This document shows positions 19,740 to 30,362 of a stretch of 64,000 nucleotides of DNA, one piece after another. This DNA comes from Xanthomonas sp. GPE 39 (GTDB lineage: Bacteria > Pseudomonadota > Gammaproteobacteria > Xanthomonadales > Xanthomonadaceae). A program made the translations under genes and the position numbers. A model generated the notes under the pieces. That model did not search any database. It was not told where the DNA came from and saw nothing but the letters and a program-made list of their open reading frames with translations. Numbering within the stretch: the stretch's first letter is position 1; each line of letters starts with the position of its first letter. The stretch covers positions 1,331,808 to 1,395,807 of the forward strand of contig NZ_JZHZ01000007.1 of assembly GCF_000963005.1 (NCBI RefSeq), in the 5' to 3' direction.

Positions 19740-22241
19740 ATGTCGTCCGCCGCCGTCCCGTCTGTCCCAGCACCTGCGCTCGCCGCGCATACCGTCGTCC
19801 ATAAATTCGGTGGCTCCTCGGTGGCCGATGCCGAGTGCTATCGCCATGTCGCGCAACTGTTGCTGGCGCGCGGGGAGGGCCTACAGATCACGGTGGTGTC
19901 GGCGATGAAGGGTGTCACCGATGCCCTGATCGAGCTGGCGGAACTGGCCGTGCGCGAAAACGCCGACTGGCGCGAGCGCTGGCACCAGACCCGTGCCCGG
20001 CATCGCGCCGCCGCCGTGGCGCTGCTCGGCGAACTCGCTGGCACCACGGTGGAATGGTTGGATGCGCGTTTCGAACATCTGGCGCAGATCCTCGCCGCGT
20101 TGGCGGTGATCGGCGAACTGCCGCGCGAAGTGTTGGAGCGTGTCCAGGGCTTGGGTGAGGTGTATTCGGCGCAATTGCTCGGCGAGCATCTGCGTGCGCT
20201 AGGCGAGGACTGCGCGATCCTGGATGCGCGCGAGGTGTTGGTGGTCGATCGCGGCGAACTCGGCGTGGACGTGGACTGGGACGCAAGCGCGCAGCGTCTG
20301 GCGCAGTGGCGCGCGCAGCATCCACAGCAGCGCATCGTGGTCACCGGCTTCGTCGCTCGCGACCGTGCCGGACGCATCGCCACGCTTGGCCGTAACGGGA
20401 GCGATTATTCCGGAGCGATCTTCGCTGCCCTGTTCGATGCCGACGAGCTGCACATCTGGACCGATGTCGACGGTGTGCTCTCGGCGGACCCGCGCGTGGT
20501 ACCCGAAGCAGTGCAACTGGAAACCCTCAGTTACGACGAGGCCTGTGAACTGGCTTACTTCGGTGCCAAGGTGGTGCATCCGCAGACCATGTCGCCGGCG
20601 ATCGAGCGCGGCCTGCCGATCATCATTCGCAATACCTTTCAGCCAGAACACCCCGGCACGCGGATTACCGCCAGCAGCGCCACCAGCGGACCGATCAAGG
20701 GCCTTACGCTGAGTCCGGACCTGGCCGTGCTCAATCTCGAAGGCACCGGCTTGATCGGTGTGCCCGGGACCGCCGAGCGCGTGTTCGCCGCGCTGCGCAA
20801 TGCGCGGGTGTCGGTGGTGATGATCTCGCAAGGATCCTCCGAGCATTCGATCTGCTGCGTGGTGCGGCAGCACGAGGCCGAACGCGCGCGCAGTGCCGTA
20901 CTGTCGGCCTTTGCCCATGAACTGGCGGTGGGGCAGGTGCAACGTGTGCAGCTCACGACCGGGATCAGTGTGCTGGCGGCGGTCGGCGACGGCATGACCG
21001 GGCAACCGGGTGTGGCCGCACGTCTGTTCGAATCGCTGGGCCGCGCCCAGGTCAATATCCGCGCCATCGCGCAGGGCTCGTCGGAGCGCAATATTTCCGT
21101 GGCCATCGATAGCGCACACGCGACCAAGGCGCTGCGCGCCGCGCATGCCGGCTTCTGGTTGTCGCCGCAGACGTTTTCGGTCGGTGTGATCGGCCCGGGC
21201 AATGTCGGCGCCGCGCTGCTCGATCAATTGCACGCGGCGCAGTCGCAACTGTTGGCCAAGGCCAATCTCGACTTGCGCCTGCGCGCGATTGCCGCGCGCA
21301 GCGCGATGCGGCTGGAAACGCGCGCCTTCGCCGGCGATTGGCGGCAAGCGTTGGCGGCCGGCAAGCAACCCACCGATCTGGATGTGTTCACCGCGCATCT
21401 GCTATCGGCACATCTGCCGCATGTGGTCATCATCGATTGCAGTGGCAGTGCCGATGTGGCCGATCGCTACGCCGACTGGCTGGCTGCCGGTATCCATGTC
21501 GTGACACCGAACAAGCAGGCGGGCGCCGGCCCACTGGCGCGCTTTCACGCGATCCGCGCTGCCGCCCAGAGCAGTGGCGCGCGCTTCCGCTATGAGGCCA
21601 CGGTTGGCGCCGGCTTGCCGGTCATCACCACGTTGCGCGATCTGGTCGATACCGGCGACGAAGTCACCGCGATCGAGGGCATCTTTTCCGGCACGCTGGC
21701 CTGGTTGTTCAACAAATACGATGGCAGCGTGCCGTTCTCGCAGTTGGTCAGCCAAGCGCGCGGCATGGGCTACACCGAGCCGGATCCGCGCGATGACCTA
21801 TCCGGCACCGACGTGGCGCGCAAGTTGGTGATCCTGGCGCGCGAGGCCGGGCATGCGTTGAGCCTGGAGGAGGTGGCGGTGGAGAGCCTGGTGCCCGAAG
21901 CACTGCGTCAGGCCAGTGTGGAGGATTTCATGGCCCGTTTGCACGAAGTGGATGCCGCATTCGCGCAGCGCTTGCAGGCAGCTCGGACGCGCGGCTGCGT
22001 GCTGCGCTACGTGGCGCAACTAGCGCCGGGACGCACGCCCAGCGTTGGCCTGGTGGAACTGCCGGCCGATCATGCCTTCGCCAATCTGCGCTTGACCGAC
22101 AACGTGGTCCAGTTCACGACCCGCCGCTATTGCGCCAATCCATTGGTGGTGCAGGGCCCTGGCGCCGGTCCGGAAGTTACCGCTGCGGGCGTGTTTGCCG
22201 ACCTGCTGCGGGTGGCGGCGGGCGAGGGCGCGCGTCTGTGA
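19740..22241 (+). CDS. thrA: bifunctional aspartokinase / homoserine dehydrogenase
   Basis: Catalyses the first and third steps from aspartate to threonine. 833 aa: aspartate kinase about 20-300 (KFGGSSVAD, and the region around NGSDYSGA), two ACT-type regulatory repeats about 310-470, and homoserine dehydrogenase about 480-830 ([13 protein letters not shown] Rossmann motif; [12 protein letters not shown] and the catalytic Lys/Asp region). Length matches ThrA fusions. GAGG about 6 bases before the ATG. First structural gene after the leader; overlaps thrB. Confidence 0.96.
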   Translation: MSSAAVPSVPAPALAAHTVVHKFGGSSVADAECYRHVAQLLLARGEGLQITVVSAMKGVTDALIELAELAVRENADWRERWHQTRARHRAAAVALLGELAGTTVEWLDARFEHLAQILAALAVIGELPREVLERVQGLGEVYSAQLLGEHLRALGEDCAILDAREVLVVDRGELGVDVDWDASAQRLAQWRAQHPQQRIVVTGFVARDRAGRIATLGRNGSDYSGAIFAALFDADELHIWTDVDGVLSADPRVVPEAVQLETLSYDEACELAYFGAKVVHPQTMSPAIERGLPIIIRNTFQPEHPGTRITASSATSGPIKGLTLSPDLAVLNLEGTGLIGVPGTAERVFAALRNARVSVVMISQGSSEHSICCVVRQHEAERARSAVLSAFAHELAVGQVQRVQLTTGISVLAAVGDGMTGQPGVAARLFESLGRAQVNIRAIAQGSSERNISVAIDSAHATKALRAAHAGFWLSPQTFSVGVIGPGNVGAALLDQLHAAQSQLLAKANLDLRLRAIAARSAMRLETRAFAGDWRQALAAGKQPTDLDVFTAHLLSAHLPHVVIIDCSGSADVADRYADWLAAGIHVVTPNKQAGAGPLARFHAIRAAAQSSGARFRYEATVGAGLPVITTLRDLVDTGDEVTAIEGIFSGTLAWLFNKYDGSVPFSQLVSQARGMGYTEPDPRDDLSGTDVARKLVILAREAGHALSLEEVAVESLVPEALRQASVEDFMARLHEVDAAFAQRLQAARTRGCVLRYVAQLAPGRTPSVGLVELPADHAFANLRLTDNVVQFTTRRYCANPLVVQGPGAGPEVTAAGVFADLLRVAAGEGARL

Positions 22242-23206
22242 GCAACGTGAAAACCGATCAGGCGGGCGCTGCGAAGCTGGACAATATGCGGCAACAGGCA
22301 CGCGCTTTCGCCCCGGCCTCGGTGGCCAATGTGGCGGTGGGCTTCGACCTGCTGGGCTATGCGTTGGAAGGCGTCGGCGACACGGTCAGCGTGCGTCGTA
22401 TCGCTGCTCCCGAGGTGCGCATTGCTGCGATCCGTGGCACCAACGCGGTGTTGCCGCTGGAGGCCACGCGCAATACCGCCGGTGTGGCGCTGATCGCGCT
22501 GCGCGAGGCGCTGGGTTTGCCATTCGGGTTCGAGCTGGAGATCGACAAGGGCATTCCGCTCAGCTCCGGCATGGGCGGCTCGGCGGCGTCGTGCGTTGCG
22601 GCGTTGGTGGCGGCCAATGCGTTGTTGGATACGCCCTTGTCGCGGGACCAGCTCTATCAGTACGCGCTCGATGGCGAGGCCGTGGCCAGCGGTAGTCGGC
22701 ATGGCGACAATCTCGGGCCGATGTTCCTCGGTGGTTTGGTGCTGTCCACCTTGCAACGGATGGTGCCGGTACCGGTGGCGACGGGATGGTACAGCTTGTT
22801 GGTGCATCCGGATGCCGTGTTGGAGACCCGCCGCGCCCGCGCCGCGTTGGCTGGCGACTACCAACTCGGCGAATTCGTCGCGCAAAGTGCCAATCTGGCG
22901 CTGGTACTGGCAGGCTGTCATGCCGGCGACGCGGCGCTGGTACGCGCTGGCTTGCGCGATACGCTGATCGAACCGCGTCGCGCGCCGTTGATCGTCGGTT
23001 TCGATGCAGCCAAGGCTGCCGCGTTGGCCGCCGGTGCGATGGGTGCGGGCATTTCCGGCGCTGGTCCGAGCGTATTCGCCTGGTTTGCCACTCGTGCCGA
23101 GGCAGAGGCGGCGGCACCGGCAGTGCAGGCGGCATTTGCTGTGGCCGGTTTCGAGAGTCAGCATTGGGTATCGCCGTTGAATTGCCAGGGTGCCAGACTG
23201 TTGTAG
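22238..23206 (+). CDS. thrB: homoserine kinase
   Basis: GHMP-family kinase that phosphorylates homoserine in threonine synthesis. The ATP-binding glycine/serine loop [12 protein letters not shown] and N-terminal [20 protein letters not shown] are diagnostic, and [12 protein letters not shown] is the C-terminal GHMP motif. GTG 22238 overlaps the thrA stop as GTGA and gives 322 aa; ATG 22286 would give 306 aa, nearer the family norm. Translational coupling to thrA favours the GTG. Confidence 0.94.
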   Translation: MSNVKTDQAGAAKLDNMRQQARAFAPASVANVAVGFDLLGYALEGVGDTVSVRRIAAPEVRIAAIRGTNAVLPLEATRNTAGVALIALREALGLPFGFELEIDKGIPLSSGMGGSAASCVAALVAANALLDTPLSRDQLYQYALDGEAVASGSRHGDNLGPMFLGGLVLSTLQRMVPVPVATGWYSLLVHPDAVLETRRARAALAGDYQLGEFVAQSANLALVLAGCHAGDAALVRAGLRDTLIEPRRAPLIVGFDAAKAAALAAGAMGAGISGAGPSVFAWFATRAEAEAAAPAVQAAFAVAGFESQHWVSPLNCQGARLL

Positions 23207-23813
23207 CCCGTGCGTGCCGACGGTGCCTTTACGCCTGTTCTGTGGCGGCATTGGCTGCCGAGTAAAAACAGGCCGCCTGACGTGAAGGCGGCTGCAGCGT
23301 CACCATGTGCCCGACGGCGTTGCGTTGGCAGACCAGCGCTGCTTGGCAGGTGCCGTGTCGTTGCTTGGTTTGCGCATTGAGCATGCGCCGATGGGCCGTG
23401 CGACGGATTGCGCCGGCTCGATCAGGTTGATTATGCAGTGTGGACGTACTTCAATTCATCGCATCGTATTTTGATGGCGTGGCTGGTCATTATTTCGCGA
23501 AGCCCGTGGAGATCTGCGAAAAGCACATCGCTGCATACGCTGTTTTTACATTGCGCAGCGTATAAGAGTAATGAGTAAAACGCCTGCGTCGTCGCTGGAT
23601 GAACGCAGATAGTTGTCAGAAGCCTCAGTCTCCCCTGTGCGCCGCAGTTCCTGCGCGCGGTCCCCGCCCACACGATAGCGAATCTGGGCGTTTTCTTAGT
23701 CACTCTGATTCTGTTTTTAACTTTATTGCATCAATTGCATGGCCGCTGCTGTGCAGGTGCAAGACGTCCTGATCAACGTGTCTGCTCAGGTTTATCGCGG
23801 AAAGGAGATTGTC
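23207..23813. other. gene-free stretch between thrB and the esterase
   Basis: About 600 bases. GCCGCCT (23272-23278) and AGGCGGC (23286-23292) make a 7-bp hairpin 65 bases after thrB, without a T-run; it may end thrAB transcription. The part from about 23430 to 23740 is AT-richer. A 90-aa minus-strand frame there (23431-23703, GTG start) has no good ribosome binding site and is not called. Confidence 0.5.
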
Positions 23814-25496
23814 ATGGTGCGTTTAAGATATTCACGATTGCTGCTGAGTGTTGTGGCAGGCGTTGTTGCGTTGTCGGTGGCAGCTTCTGCGTCGGCCGCA
23901 TGCTCGGATTTGCTCAGGCTGACACTGCCGTCCACGACGATCACCACCGCCGAGGATGTGCCCGCGGGTACTTTTACCGCTCCGGATGGCAGCGTGATCG
24001 ATAAGCTGCCGGCGTTCTGTCGCGTTGTTGGAGTGGCGCGGCCTGTGGAGGATTCGCAGATTGGGTTCGAGGTCTGGATGCCGTCGTCTGGCTGGAACCA
24101 AAAATACTTACAGGTCGGCACAGTCGTCTTTGCCGGGACCATTCAATATAAGTCGCTCGGTTTCGCTTTGCGGCGTGGTTATGCGACCGCAACCACCGAT
24201 GGCGGTCACACGGGATCGGTTGGCGATGCGTCGTTTGCGCTCGGTCACCCGCAGAAAATCATCGATTGGGGCTACCAGGCGCTGGCCGTCACAATCTCGA
24301 GTGGAAAGTCGGTGGTTTCAGCTTATACGCATAGCCCGCCGCGCTACTCGTACTTTTTCGGTGCTTCCAATGGCGGCCGTGATGCGCTGATTGCGGCGCA
24401 GCGCTTTCCGCAGGCCTTTGATGGTGTCATCGCCGATGCGCCGTCCAATGCTTGGATCCACAACGCGTTCTCTTGGCTATGGTCGGAAGATGCCGAATTC
24501 GCCAGTTCGGCTGCAACCCTCTCTGCTGCCAAGCTGCCGGCTATCCAGGCGGCGGCGCTCGCCCAATGCGATGCGAAAGACCACACTGCCGACGGTGTGG
24601 TCAATGATCCACGCCGATGCCATTTCGATCCTAGTGTGTTGTTGTGCTCAGGTGCCGAGACCAGCAGTTGTCTCACCGCGCCGCAGATCCAGACCCTCTC
24701 GGCGATCCTGGACGGCCCGGTCGATCCGCGGACCGGTCAACGGATTTACTATGGATTTGAGCCGTTCGCCGTCGCCACTCCGGGGTTGTGGGACACGTAT
24801 GTCACAGGCAACGCGGCTGTCCCCGGCGGTGGCCATTCGATCCTTGCCAACCAGTTCTTCGCGAACATGGTGTTTGGCAACGGTACTGCCTTCGACCATA
24901 CGCAAGTGAATTTCGGAACCGATGTCGCCCGCGCCGAAAGCACGCCGATCAACGGTCAGTCGCTTGCCAGTGTGATTGACGCTACTTCCCCCGATTTGAG
25001 CGGCTTTCGCGCGCGCAACGGTAAATTGATCCTTTACATTGGTTGGGAGGATTCGGTGATTCCGCCGCGCGGGGCGATCACCTATTATGAATCTGTCGTT
25101 GCCAGACAAAGCCTGGGCAATAGCCAGACCAAAAGCTCCGGGGACGCGCTTGCACAGACCCAGCAGTTCTTCCGTCTGTTTCTGGTTCCAGGCATGGGGC
25201 ACTTCACTGGTGGGCCTGGCACTTCTGCCTTCGGTGCGCTCTATGGGCCGCCTGGATTAGCCATTGATCCACAGCACGATGTGCTGTCCGCGCTGGAAGC
25301 ATGGGTTGAACAAGGCGTCGCGCCGGAGCGCATCGTGGCAGCCAAGTATGTCGATGACGATCCTGGCAAAGGTGTGGTCCGTACTCGGCCGCTGTGTCGC
25401 TATCCGCAATCCGCGCTCTGGATCGGTGTGGGTAGCCCCAACGATGCACAGAACTTCGTCTGTGTGGACGGGCCGCGTGGCGCGTTCGTACCTTGA
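23814..25496 (+). CDS. tannase / feruloyl esterase family protein, secreted
   Basis: 560-aa secreted esterase of the tannase/feruloyl esterase family, expected to cleave gallate or hydroxycinnamate esters of plant material. A signal peptide (to about residue 31, ending ASASAA) precedes an alpha/beta-hydrolase with the nucleophile Ser in GASNGGRD, the Asp in GWEDSVIPP, and the His in PGMGHFTGG; paired cysteines are spread through the lid. AGGAG 7 bases before ATG 23814 fixes the start. It stands between thrB and thrC, is AT-richer than both, and has about 600 gene-free bases on each side, as if inserted. Substrate unproven. Confidence 0.87.
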   Translation: MVRLRYSRLLLSVVAGVVALSVAASASAACSDLLRLTLPSTTITTAEDVPAGTFTAPDGSVIDKLPAFCRVVGVARPVEDSQIGFEVWMPSSGWNQKYLQVGTVVFAGTIQYKSLGFALRRGYATATTDGGHTGSVGDASFALGHPQKIIDWGYQALAVTISSGKSVVSAYTHSPPRYSYFFGASNGGRDALIAAQRFPQAFDGVIADAPSNAWIHNAFSWLWSEDAEFASSAATLSAAKLPAIQAAALAQCDAKDHTADGVVNDPRRCHFDPSVLLCSGAETSSCLTAPQIQTLSAILDGPVDPRTGQRIYYGFEPFAVATPGLWDTYVTGNAAVPGGGHSILANQFFANMVFGNGTAFDHTQVNFGTDVARAESTPINGQSLASVIDATSPDLSGFRARNGKLILYIGWEDSVIPPRGAITYYESVVARQSLGNSQTKSSGDALAQTQQFFRLFLVPGMGHFTGGPGTSAFGALYGPPGLAIDPQHDVLSALEAWVEQGVAPERIVAAKYVDDDPGKGVVRTRPLCRYPQSALWIGVGSPNDAQNFVCVDGPRGAFVP

Positions 25497-26070
25497 ATGC
25501 ACGGCCGCGCCTGCGTGCGTGCTGTCGCAGTGTGCGCCGCACGGCCAATACTGGTGGCGGCTTGCCTTGTGGCATTGGTTGCAGGTAGGGCGGCACACAC
25601 CTGCCGACAAGTAGGCGCTGGCCTCCCTCAAGCGCAGTGGATACGCAAAAAAGTCGGGCGCACGATGCGGTCGCCATGCCGCCGCAGTAGCCGTCCGCGG
25701 CGGCGGCACCTCCCTGCGCGAGATCGGCGCTGTCTACTGATGTCCGTTGTTTGACATGCCGCGATAAAGCCGTTTCGCGCTGGGCTAAGCGCGCGTTTGT
25801 GGCGCGTCTGGCCAGTTCAGAGTGGTCCTGGCAAAGACCGTGTCCGCGTCATCTGGTAACGTTCGCAATTGGCGAGTGTCAGTGATACATGCGCGAGGTC
25901 TTTGGGCCCGATGCTGGTTCCCAATGGCGGCGCATCTTATTCACCGTGCTGCGCAAAAATTGCTTCAAGCGCCATCGGGTCTTTCCGTTCGCCGTGCCTG
26001 CTGCGCAGAGGCAGTGCAGGGCAAAAGCGGTATAGATCGTCTTGGTCGCGTCTTTTTTTCATGGATCACA
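25497..26070. other. gene-free stretch between the esterase and thrC
   Basis: About 570 bases with no supported gene. The thrC frame is open for 83 codons upstream of its start but this looks like chance. TCTTTTTTTC lies about 10 bases before thrC without a strong stem before it. This stretch presumably carries a separate thrC promoter. Confidence 0.5.
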
Positions 26071-27375
26071 ATGAACTTCATTTCCACCCGTCATACCGCG
26101 CCACCCGTTTCGCTCAGCCAAGCCATCGCTGCCGGTCTGGCGCCCGATGGCGGCCTTTACGTCCCTGAGCGCCTGCCGCCAGCGAGGGGGTTAACGCCAG
26201 GCGCTCGCTTGGCCGAGACTGCGGCAGTGTTGCTGGCACCGTTCTTTGAATGCGATGCGTTGGCGCCAGAATTGCCGACGCTTTGCGCCGAGGCATTCGA
26301 TTTCGCTGCGCCGCTGCAAGCGCTGGCCACCCCGGGCGATCACGCCTTGGAGTTGTTCCATGGGCCGACCGCCGCGTTCAAGGACTTCGGCGCGCGCTTT
26401 CTTGCCGCCTGCCTGACGCGCTTGCGGCGCGAGGCCACGACGCCGTTGACCATTCTGGTCGCGACCTCCGGCGATACCGGCGCCGCCGTCGCGGCTGCAT
26501 TTCATCGTCAGCCTGGCTTGCGCGTGGTGGTGTTGTATCCGGATGGCCGCGTGTCGCCACGGCAGGCGCACCAGTTGGGTTGCTTCGGCGACAACATCCA
26601 GGCGCTGCGCGTGGCCGGTTCGTTCGACGATTGCCAGGCTCTGGTCAAGCAGGCCCTCAACGATGCCACGTTGCAGGCGCAGGTGCCTCTGAGTTCGGCC
26701 AACAGCATCAGCATGGGGCGGTTGTTGCCGCAGATGAGCTATTACGCACATGCGGCGCTGACCCATCACGCCGCGCATGGGCAGTCTCTGAATCTGGTGG
26801 TGCCGACCGGCAATCTGGGCAATGCGTTGGCGGCGATTCTGGCGCGTGGGTTGGGTGTGCCGCTGGGCAAGATCGTGCTGGCGACCAACGCCAATCGGGT
26901 ACTACCGGAGTATTTCGCGGGTGCGGTATATGCGGCGCAATCCAGCATCGCCACCCTCGCCAATGCGATGGATGTCGGCGCACCAAGCAATTTCGAACGG
27001 TTACGGTGGTTGTATCGCGACGACGATGCGGCGTTGCGCGCACAGTTCCGGGCATATTCGGTAGACGATGCGCAGATCCGTCAGGTGATCGGTGAGCGCT
27101 TCCGCCGCTATGGCGAGGTGCATTGTCCGCATACCGCGACGGCCCTGCACGTGCTACAGCAGTTGCGTGCCGAGGCAGCGCAGGCCGATGCCGGCGATTG
27201 GGCCGTGGTGGCGACCGCGCATCCAGCCAAATTCGAGGCGGTGGTGGAGCCATTGATTGGACAGCCGGTGCCGGTGCCAGCGGCATTGGCCGAGTTGTTG
27301 CAGCGCCCGGCCTATGCCGAGCCGATCGCGCCGGACTATGCCGCGCTACGTGCTCGCCTGCTGGCGGGCATGTGA
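26071..27375 (+). CDS. thrC: threonine synthase
   Basis: PLP enzyme converting O-phosphohomoserine to threonine. 434 aa, starting MNFISTRH with the usual APPVSLSQAIAAGLAPDGGLYVPE beginning. The PLP-binding Lys is in FHGPTAAFKDFGARF near residue 105, and the phosphate-binding loop is VATSGDTGAAVA. Length matches bacterial ThrC. The Shine-Dalgarno is weak (GGATCACA before ATG). Separated from thrAB by the esterase and long gaps, so it probably has its own promoter. Confidence 0.95.
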   Translation: MNFISTRHTAPPVSLSQAIAAGLAPDGGLYVPERLPPARGLTPGARLAETAAVLLAPFFECDALAPELPTLCAEAFDFAAPLQALATPGDHALELFHGPTAAFKDFGARFLAACLTRLRREATTPLTILVATSGDTGAAVAAAFHRQPGLRVVVLYPDGRVSPRQAHQLGCFGDNIQALRVAGSFDDCQALVKQALNDATLQAQVPLSSANSISMGRLLPQMSYYAHAALTHHAAHGQSLNLVVPTGNLGNALAAILARGLGVPLGKIVLATNANRVLPEYFAGAVYAAQSSIATLANAMDVGAPSNFERLRWLYRDDDAALRAQFRAYSVDDAQIRQVIGERFRRYGEVHCPHTATALHVLQQLRAEAAQADAGDWAVVATAHPAKFEAVVEPLIGQPVPVPAALAELLQRPAYAEPIAPDYAALRARLLAGM

Positions 27376-27731
27376 GTCAGTAAGCGCTCGCCGGTCGGCC
27401 GCGTGCGGGTGAGGTGGTGGGCGATACGCGGCATGCGCAGATGTGCGCTGCCGTCCATCGCGCGTGTCGACGCTACCATGGAGTCCGCTCGCATAGGCGC
27501 GGAGCATCAAGTCGCTGGCCGCAGATAATTCGATGTTTCGAAGCGCCCGGTGCAGTGGCCTGCTGGCAGGTCGCGACGTGTACCGCGACAAAGCGCGGTC
27601 CACGTGAGTGACCATCGTCTGTGTTGAGTCAAGCGGAGCGGCGAGGCGAGCCGGATGGTCGCCTCGCCGTCTGTTTGGCGTACCCGAGGGAACATGTATC
27701 CACGGGGCGCGAATCAGCGCTGACTCAGTGA
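27376..27731. other. gene-free stretch after thrC
   Basis: About 355 bases between thrC and the convergent small secreted-protein gene. Only short overlapping frames are present, none with a supported start. No clear terminator hairpin was recognised. Confidence 0.5.
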
Positions 27732-28136
27732 TTATCTAACAGCCGTTCTGATGTCACTGCTGCCCACAACAAGGTACACGGATGGAATGAAACGGTCGAA
27801 TACTGTTTCAGTAGAAAGTCCATTTATCGCGCTACCGGCAGCGCAGTAGGGCGAAGACATAGCATAAAATTCGCTGTGATCCGAGATGCCGACCGTCAAG
27901 AACGGGCCGCGCACACTGGTTCCAGTTCTCAAGGGGACGCAAAAAATCCCAGTTGCTGTGTAGATCAGCATTGCTTTTGCGCTTGGATTGTAATTTAGTA
28001 GGTGCGTGACAATATACGGGCCAGCCGGAATTTGTTGCGCATTGGCGGAGATCGAAGTGCCAGCAGCTAAGGCGAGCATGGTGCACAAAATAAATGCTCG
28101 TAATTTCATGTATTTAGAGTCAATTTTCATTGTCAT
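27732..28136 (-). CDS. small exported protein of unknown function
   Basis: About 134 aa, not recognised. A basic N-terminus and hydrophobic stretch (from KLRAFILCTMLALAAG) ending in SANAQQ look like a cleaved signal peptide. The mature part contains PYIVTHLLNYNPSAK and two cysteines that could form a disulfide. Two starts are possible, ATG 28136 or ATG 28109; neither has a strong ribosome binding site, only AAAGAAA upstream of the first. The gene and its upstream region are clearly AT-rich relative to neighbours, suggesting acquisition by transfer. Confidence 0.6.
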   Translation of the reverse strand: MTMKIDSKYMKLRAFILCTMLALAAGTSISANAQQIPAGPYIVTHLLNYNPSAKAMLIYTATGIFCVPLRTGTSVRGPFLTVGISDHSEFYAMSSPYCAAGSAINGLSTETVFDRFIPSVYLVVGSSDIRTAVR

Positions 28137-28897
28137 TTTCTTTGGTTTGGATGTGAAGTCGGTATTAGCGACGTGCAGAAAAATCCGCAAATGCGCGGCA
28201 TTCGCGGGCGGCTCGGTTTCGTTTACTTAACTTTATAGGACGGTGTGCAATGCGTGATTGCATTTTTCGCAATGAGCGCACGCAAATATGGATAAGGCAA
28301 TCTGATGTTTGGTTGATCTTCTCTCGGTAATGGCTGGGTGTGCGAAATAAAAAAGTGTTGGACAACTCTCTTCGTGCGCGAGTCACACTTTGAATATGAT
28401 GAATTTTTTTGCGCGGCGCGAGGATTTTTTGATAATTAAATTTATTTTTCAATTAATTATCAATTTCATTATGGTTGCTTTTGGTTTCAGTTGCAATGAT
28501 TGCGCCATGGAATTGATTGAAATGTGGCATCTCTCCGGTAATGGAGCGGATATGCAGCACATCCGCTTCGTGCGTTGGATTGATTTTCATAGCCTTGCGC
28601 TCACCCGTCTGCTCGATCATCTGCCTGCGCCGGCTTGCCCGGTGAAATTGCTCGTCGTGCTGGATGAGTGTGGCTGTCGGGAGATTGCCGTTGGCGGCAT
28701 CGTAAGGATGCGCAGCGACCATGGTCGTGTGTCTGTACAGGAGGCAATTGGCTGAACATGTCCGATTGTCAAGCCATTGCTCATGCGGGCGGCGGTAAGG
28801 GCGATCGTGTGCAGTTGAGGCGCCACTGCGGTCGTCCGCGCTCGGTGCGGCTAGAATTGGCGTCCCGCTCGTCGACCCAATTGCAGGAGTTCCGCTC
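28137..28897. other. AT-rich gene-poor stretch upstream of hisS
   Basis: About 760 bases, strongly AT-rich between 28230 and 28500. A plus-strand frame (28390-28755, 121 aa) and a minus-strand frame (28453-28989) lack ribosome binding sites and known features, and are not called. Near the right end, GCGGCTAGAAT contains a -10-like TAGAAT (28852-28857) that would start hisS transcription about 35 bases before its start codon. Confidence 0.5.
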
Positions 28898-30298
28898 GTG
28901 ATCAAGCCCCGCACGCCGCCCGGCATCATGGAATTGCTGCCGCGCGAGCAGATCGCGTTCCAGCGCATGCTGGACGTCATCCGCCGCAACTATGAGCGGT
29001 TCGGGTTCCTACCGGTGGAGACGCCGGTGTTCGAGTTGTCCGATGTGTTGCTGACCAAGTCCGGTGGCGAGACCGAGCGCCAGGTGTACTTCGTGCAGTC
29101 CACCGGTGCGCTGGCCAATGCCGCCGCCGAAGGCGCGGAGGGCGGCATGCCGGAGCTGGCGTTGCGCTTTGATTTGACCGTGCCGCTGGCGCGCTATGTG
29201 GCCGAACACGAACACGAACTGAGCTTCCCCTTCCGCCGCTATCAGATGCAGCGCGTCTACCGTGGCGAGCGCGCCCAGCGCGGACGTTTCCGCGAGTTCT
29301 ACCAGTGCGACATCGACGTGATCGGCAAGGACGCGCTGAGCATCCGCTACGACGCCGAGGTATTGGCGGTGATCCACGCGGTGTTCGCCGAGTTGGGCAT
29401 CGGCACCTTCGCGGTGCAGTTGAACAATCGCAAGCTGATGCGTGGTTTTTTCGAGAGCCTGGGGGTGGCCGAGGGCGAGCGTCAATTGGCGGTGTTGCGC
29501 GAGGTCGACAAGCTGGACAAGCGCGGTGCCGACTACGTGCGGCAGACCCTGACTGGCGAGGGGTTCGGTATTCCGGCTGCGCAGGTCGAGCAGATTCTGC
29601 AATTCGTCGCGGTGCGTTCCAATGGTCATGACGATGCGTTGGCGCGGCTGGAAGCGTTGGAGGCACTGGCCGACGCCAGCTCGACCCTGCGCGAGGGGGC
29701 GGCCGAGTTGCGCGATGTGCTGACGTTGGTCAAGGCGCTTGGCGTGCCGGAGCGCGCGTATTGCCTGAACTTCTCCATCGCCCGTGGCCTGGACTATTAC
29801 ACCGGCACCGTCTACGAGACCTTGTTGACCGACTACCCGCAGATCGGCTCGATTTGCTCGGGCGGGCGTTACGAGGATCTTGCCAGTCACTACAGCAAGT
29901 CCAAGCTACCTGGCGTGGGCATCTCCATCGGCCTGACTCGCTTGTTCTGGCAACTGCGCGAAGCCGGGTTGATCGAAGGCATCGCTTCCAGCAGCGTGCA
30001 GGCCATGGTCGCGCTGATGGATGAGGCGATGTTGGCCGATGCGTTGGATATCGCCCGACGTTTGCGCGTGGGTGGGATCAACACCGAAGTGCAGATGGAG
30101 CCGAAGAAGGTCGGCAAGCAGTTTCAGTACGCTGCCCGCGCTGGAATCCGCTTCGTGGTGCTGGCGGGCGAGGACGAATTGGCGCGAGGAGTGGTCGCGG
30201 TCAAGGACTTGCTGCGCGAGCAGCAGTTCGAGATCGCTCGCGAGGATCTGGCCAGCGCACTGTTGGTGGAGTTGGAGCAGGCCAAAGTCATGGCGTGA
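28898..30298 (+). CDS. hisS: histidyl-tRNA synthetase
   Basis: Class II synthetase that charges tRNA-His. 466 aa with motif 1 around [14 protein letters not shown], motif 2 in [16 protein letters not shown], the histidine-specific [13 protein letters not shown], and motif 3 in [13 protein letters not shown], then an anticodon-binding domain. GTG 28898 is supported by AGGAG about 9 bases upstream. Located 1.8 kb before the his operon but separated from it by an opposite-strand gene. Confidence 0.95.
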   Translation: MIKPRTPPGIMELLPREQIAFQRMLDVIRRNYERFGFLPVETPVFELSDVLLTKSGGETERQVYFVQSTGALANAAAEGAEGGMPELALRFDLTVPLARYVAEHEHELSFPFRRYQMQRVYRGERAQRGRFREFYQCDIDVIGKDALSIRYDAEVLAVIHAVFAELGIGTFAVQLNNRKLMRGFFESLGVAEGERQLAVLREVDKLDKRGADYVRQTLTGEGFGIPAAQVEQILQFVAVRSNGHDDALARLEALEALADASSTLREGAAELRDVLTLVKALGVPERAYCLNFSIARGLDYYTGTVYETLLTDYPQIGSICSGGRYEDLASHYSKSKLPGVGISIGLTRLFWQLREAGLIEGIASSSVQAMVALMDEAMLADALDIARRLRVGGINTEVQMEPKKVGKQFQYAARAGIRFVVLAGEDELARGVVAVKDLLREQQFEIAREDLASALLVELEQAKVMA

Positions 30299-30362
30299 GC
30301 CACACGCGGGCTGTGCCGTGCGCTGTCGCCGCAGGCGCGGGGCGCGGTGTCGTGTATGCGGA

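Noticed and set aside
23431-23703. 90-aa minus-strand frame between thrB and the esterase
   Set aside because: GTG start without a Shine-Dalgarno sequence, no recognisable motifs.
25822-26070. 83-codon upstream extension of thrC
   Set aside because: Open but without family homology visible; the ATG at 26071 begins the conserved threonine synthase N-terminus.
28390-28755. 121-aa plus-strand frame upstream of hisS
   Set aside because: No ribosome binding site and no recognisable features, in an AT-rich stretch where chance frames are likely.
28453-28989. 178-aa minus-strand frame overlapping the 5' end of hisS
   Set aside because: Overlaps a certain gene in antisense and has no supported start.
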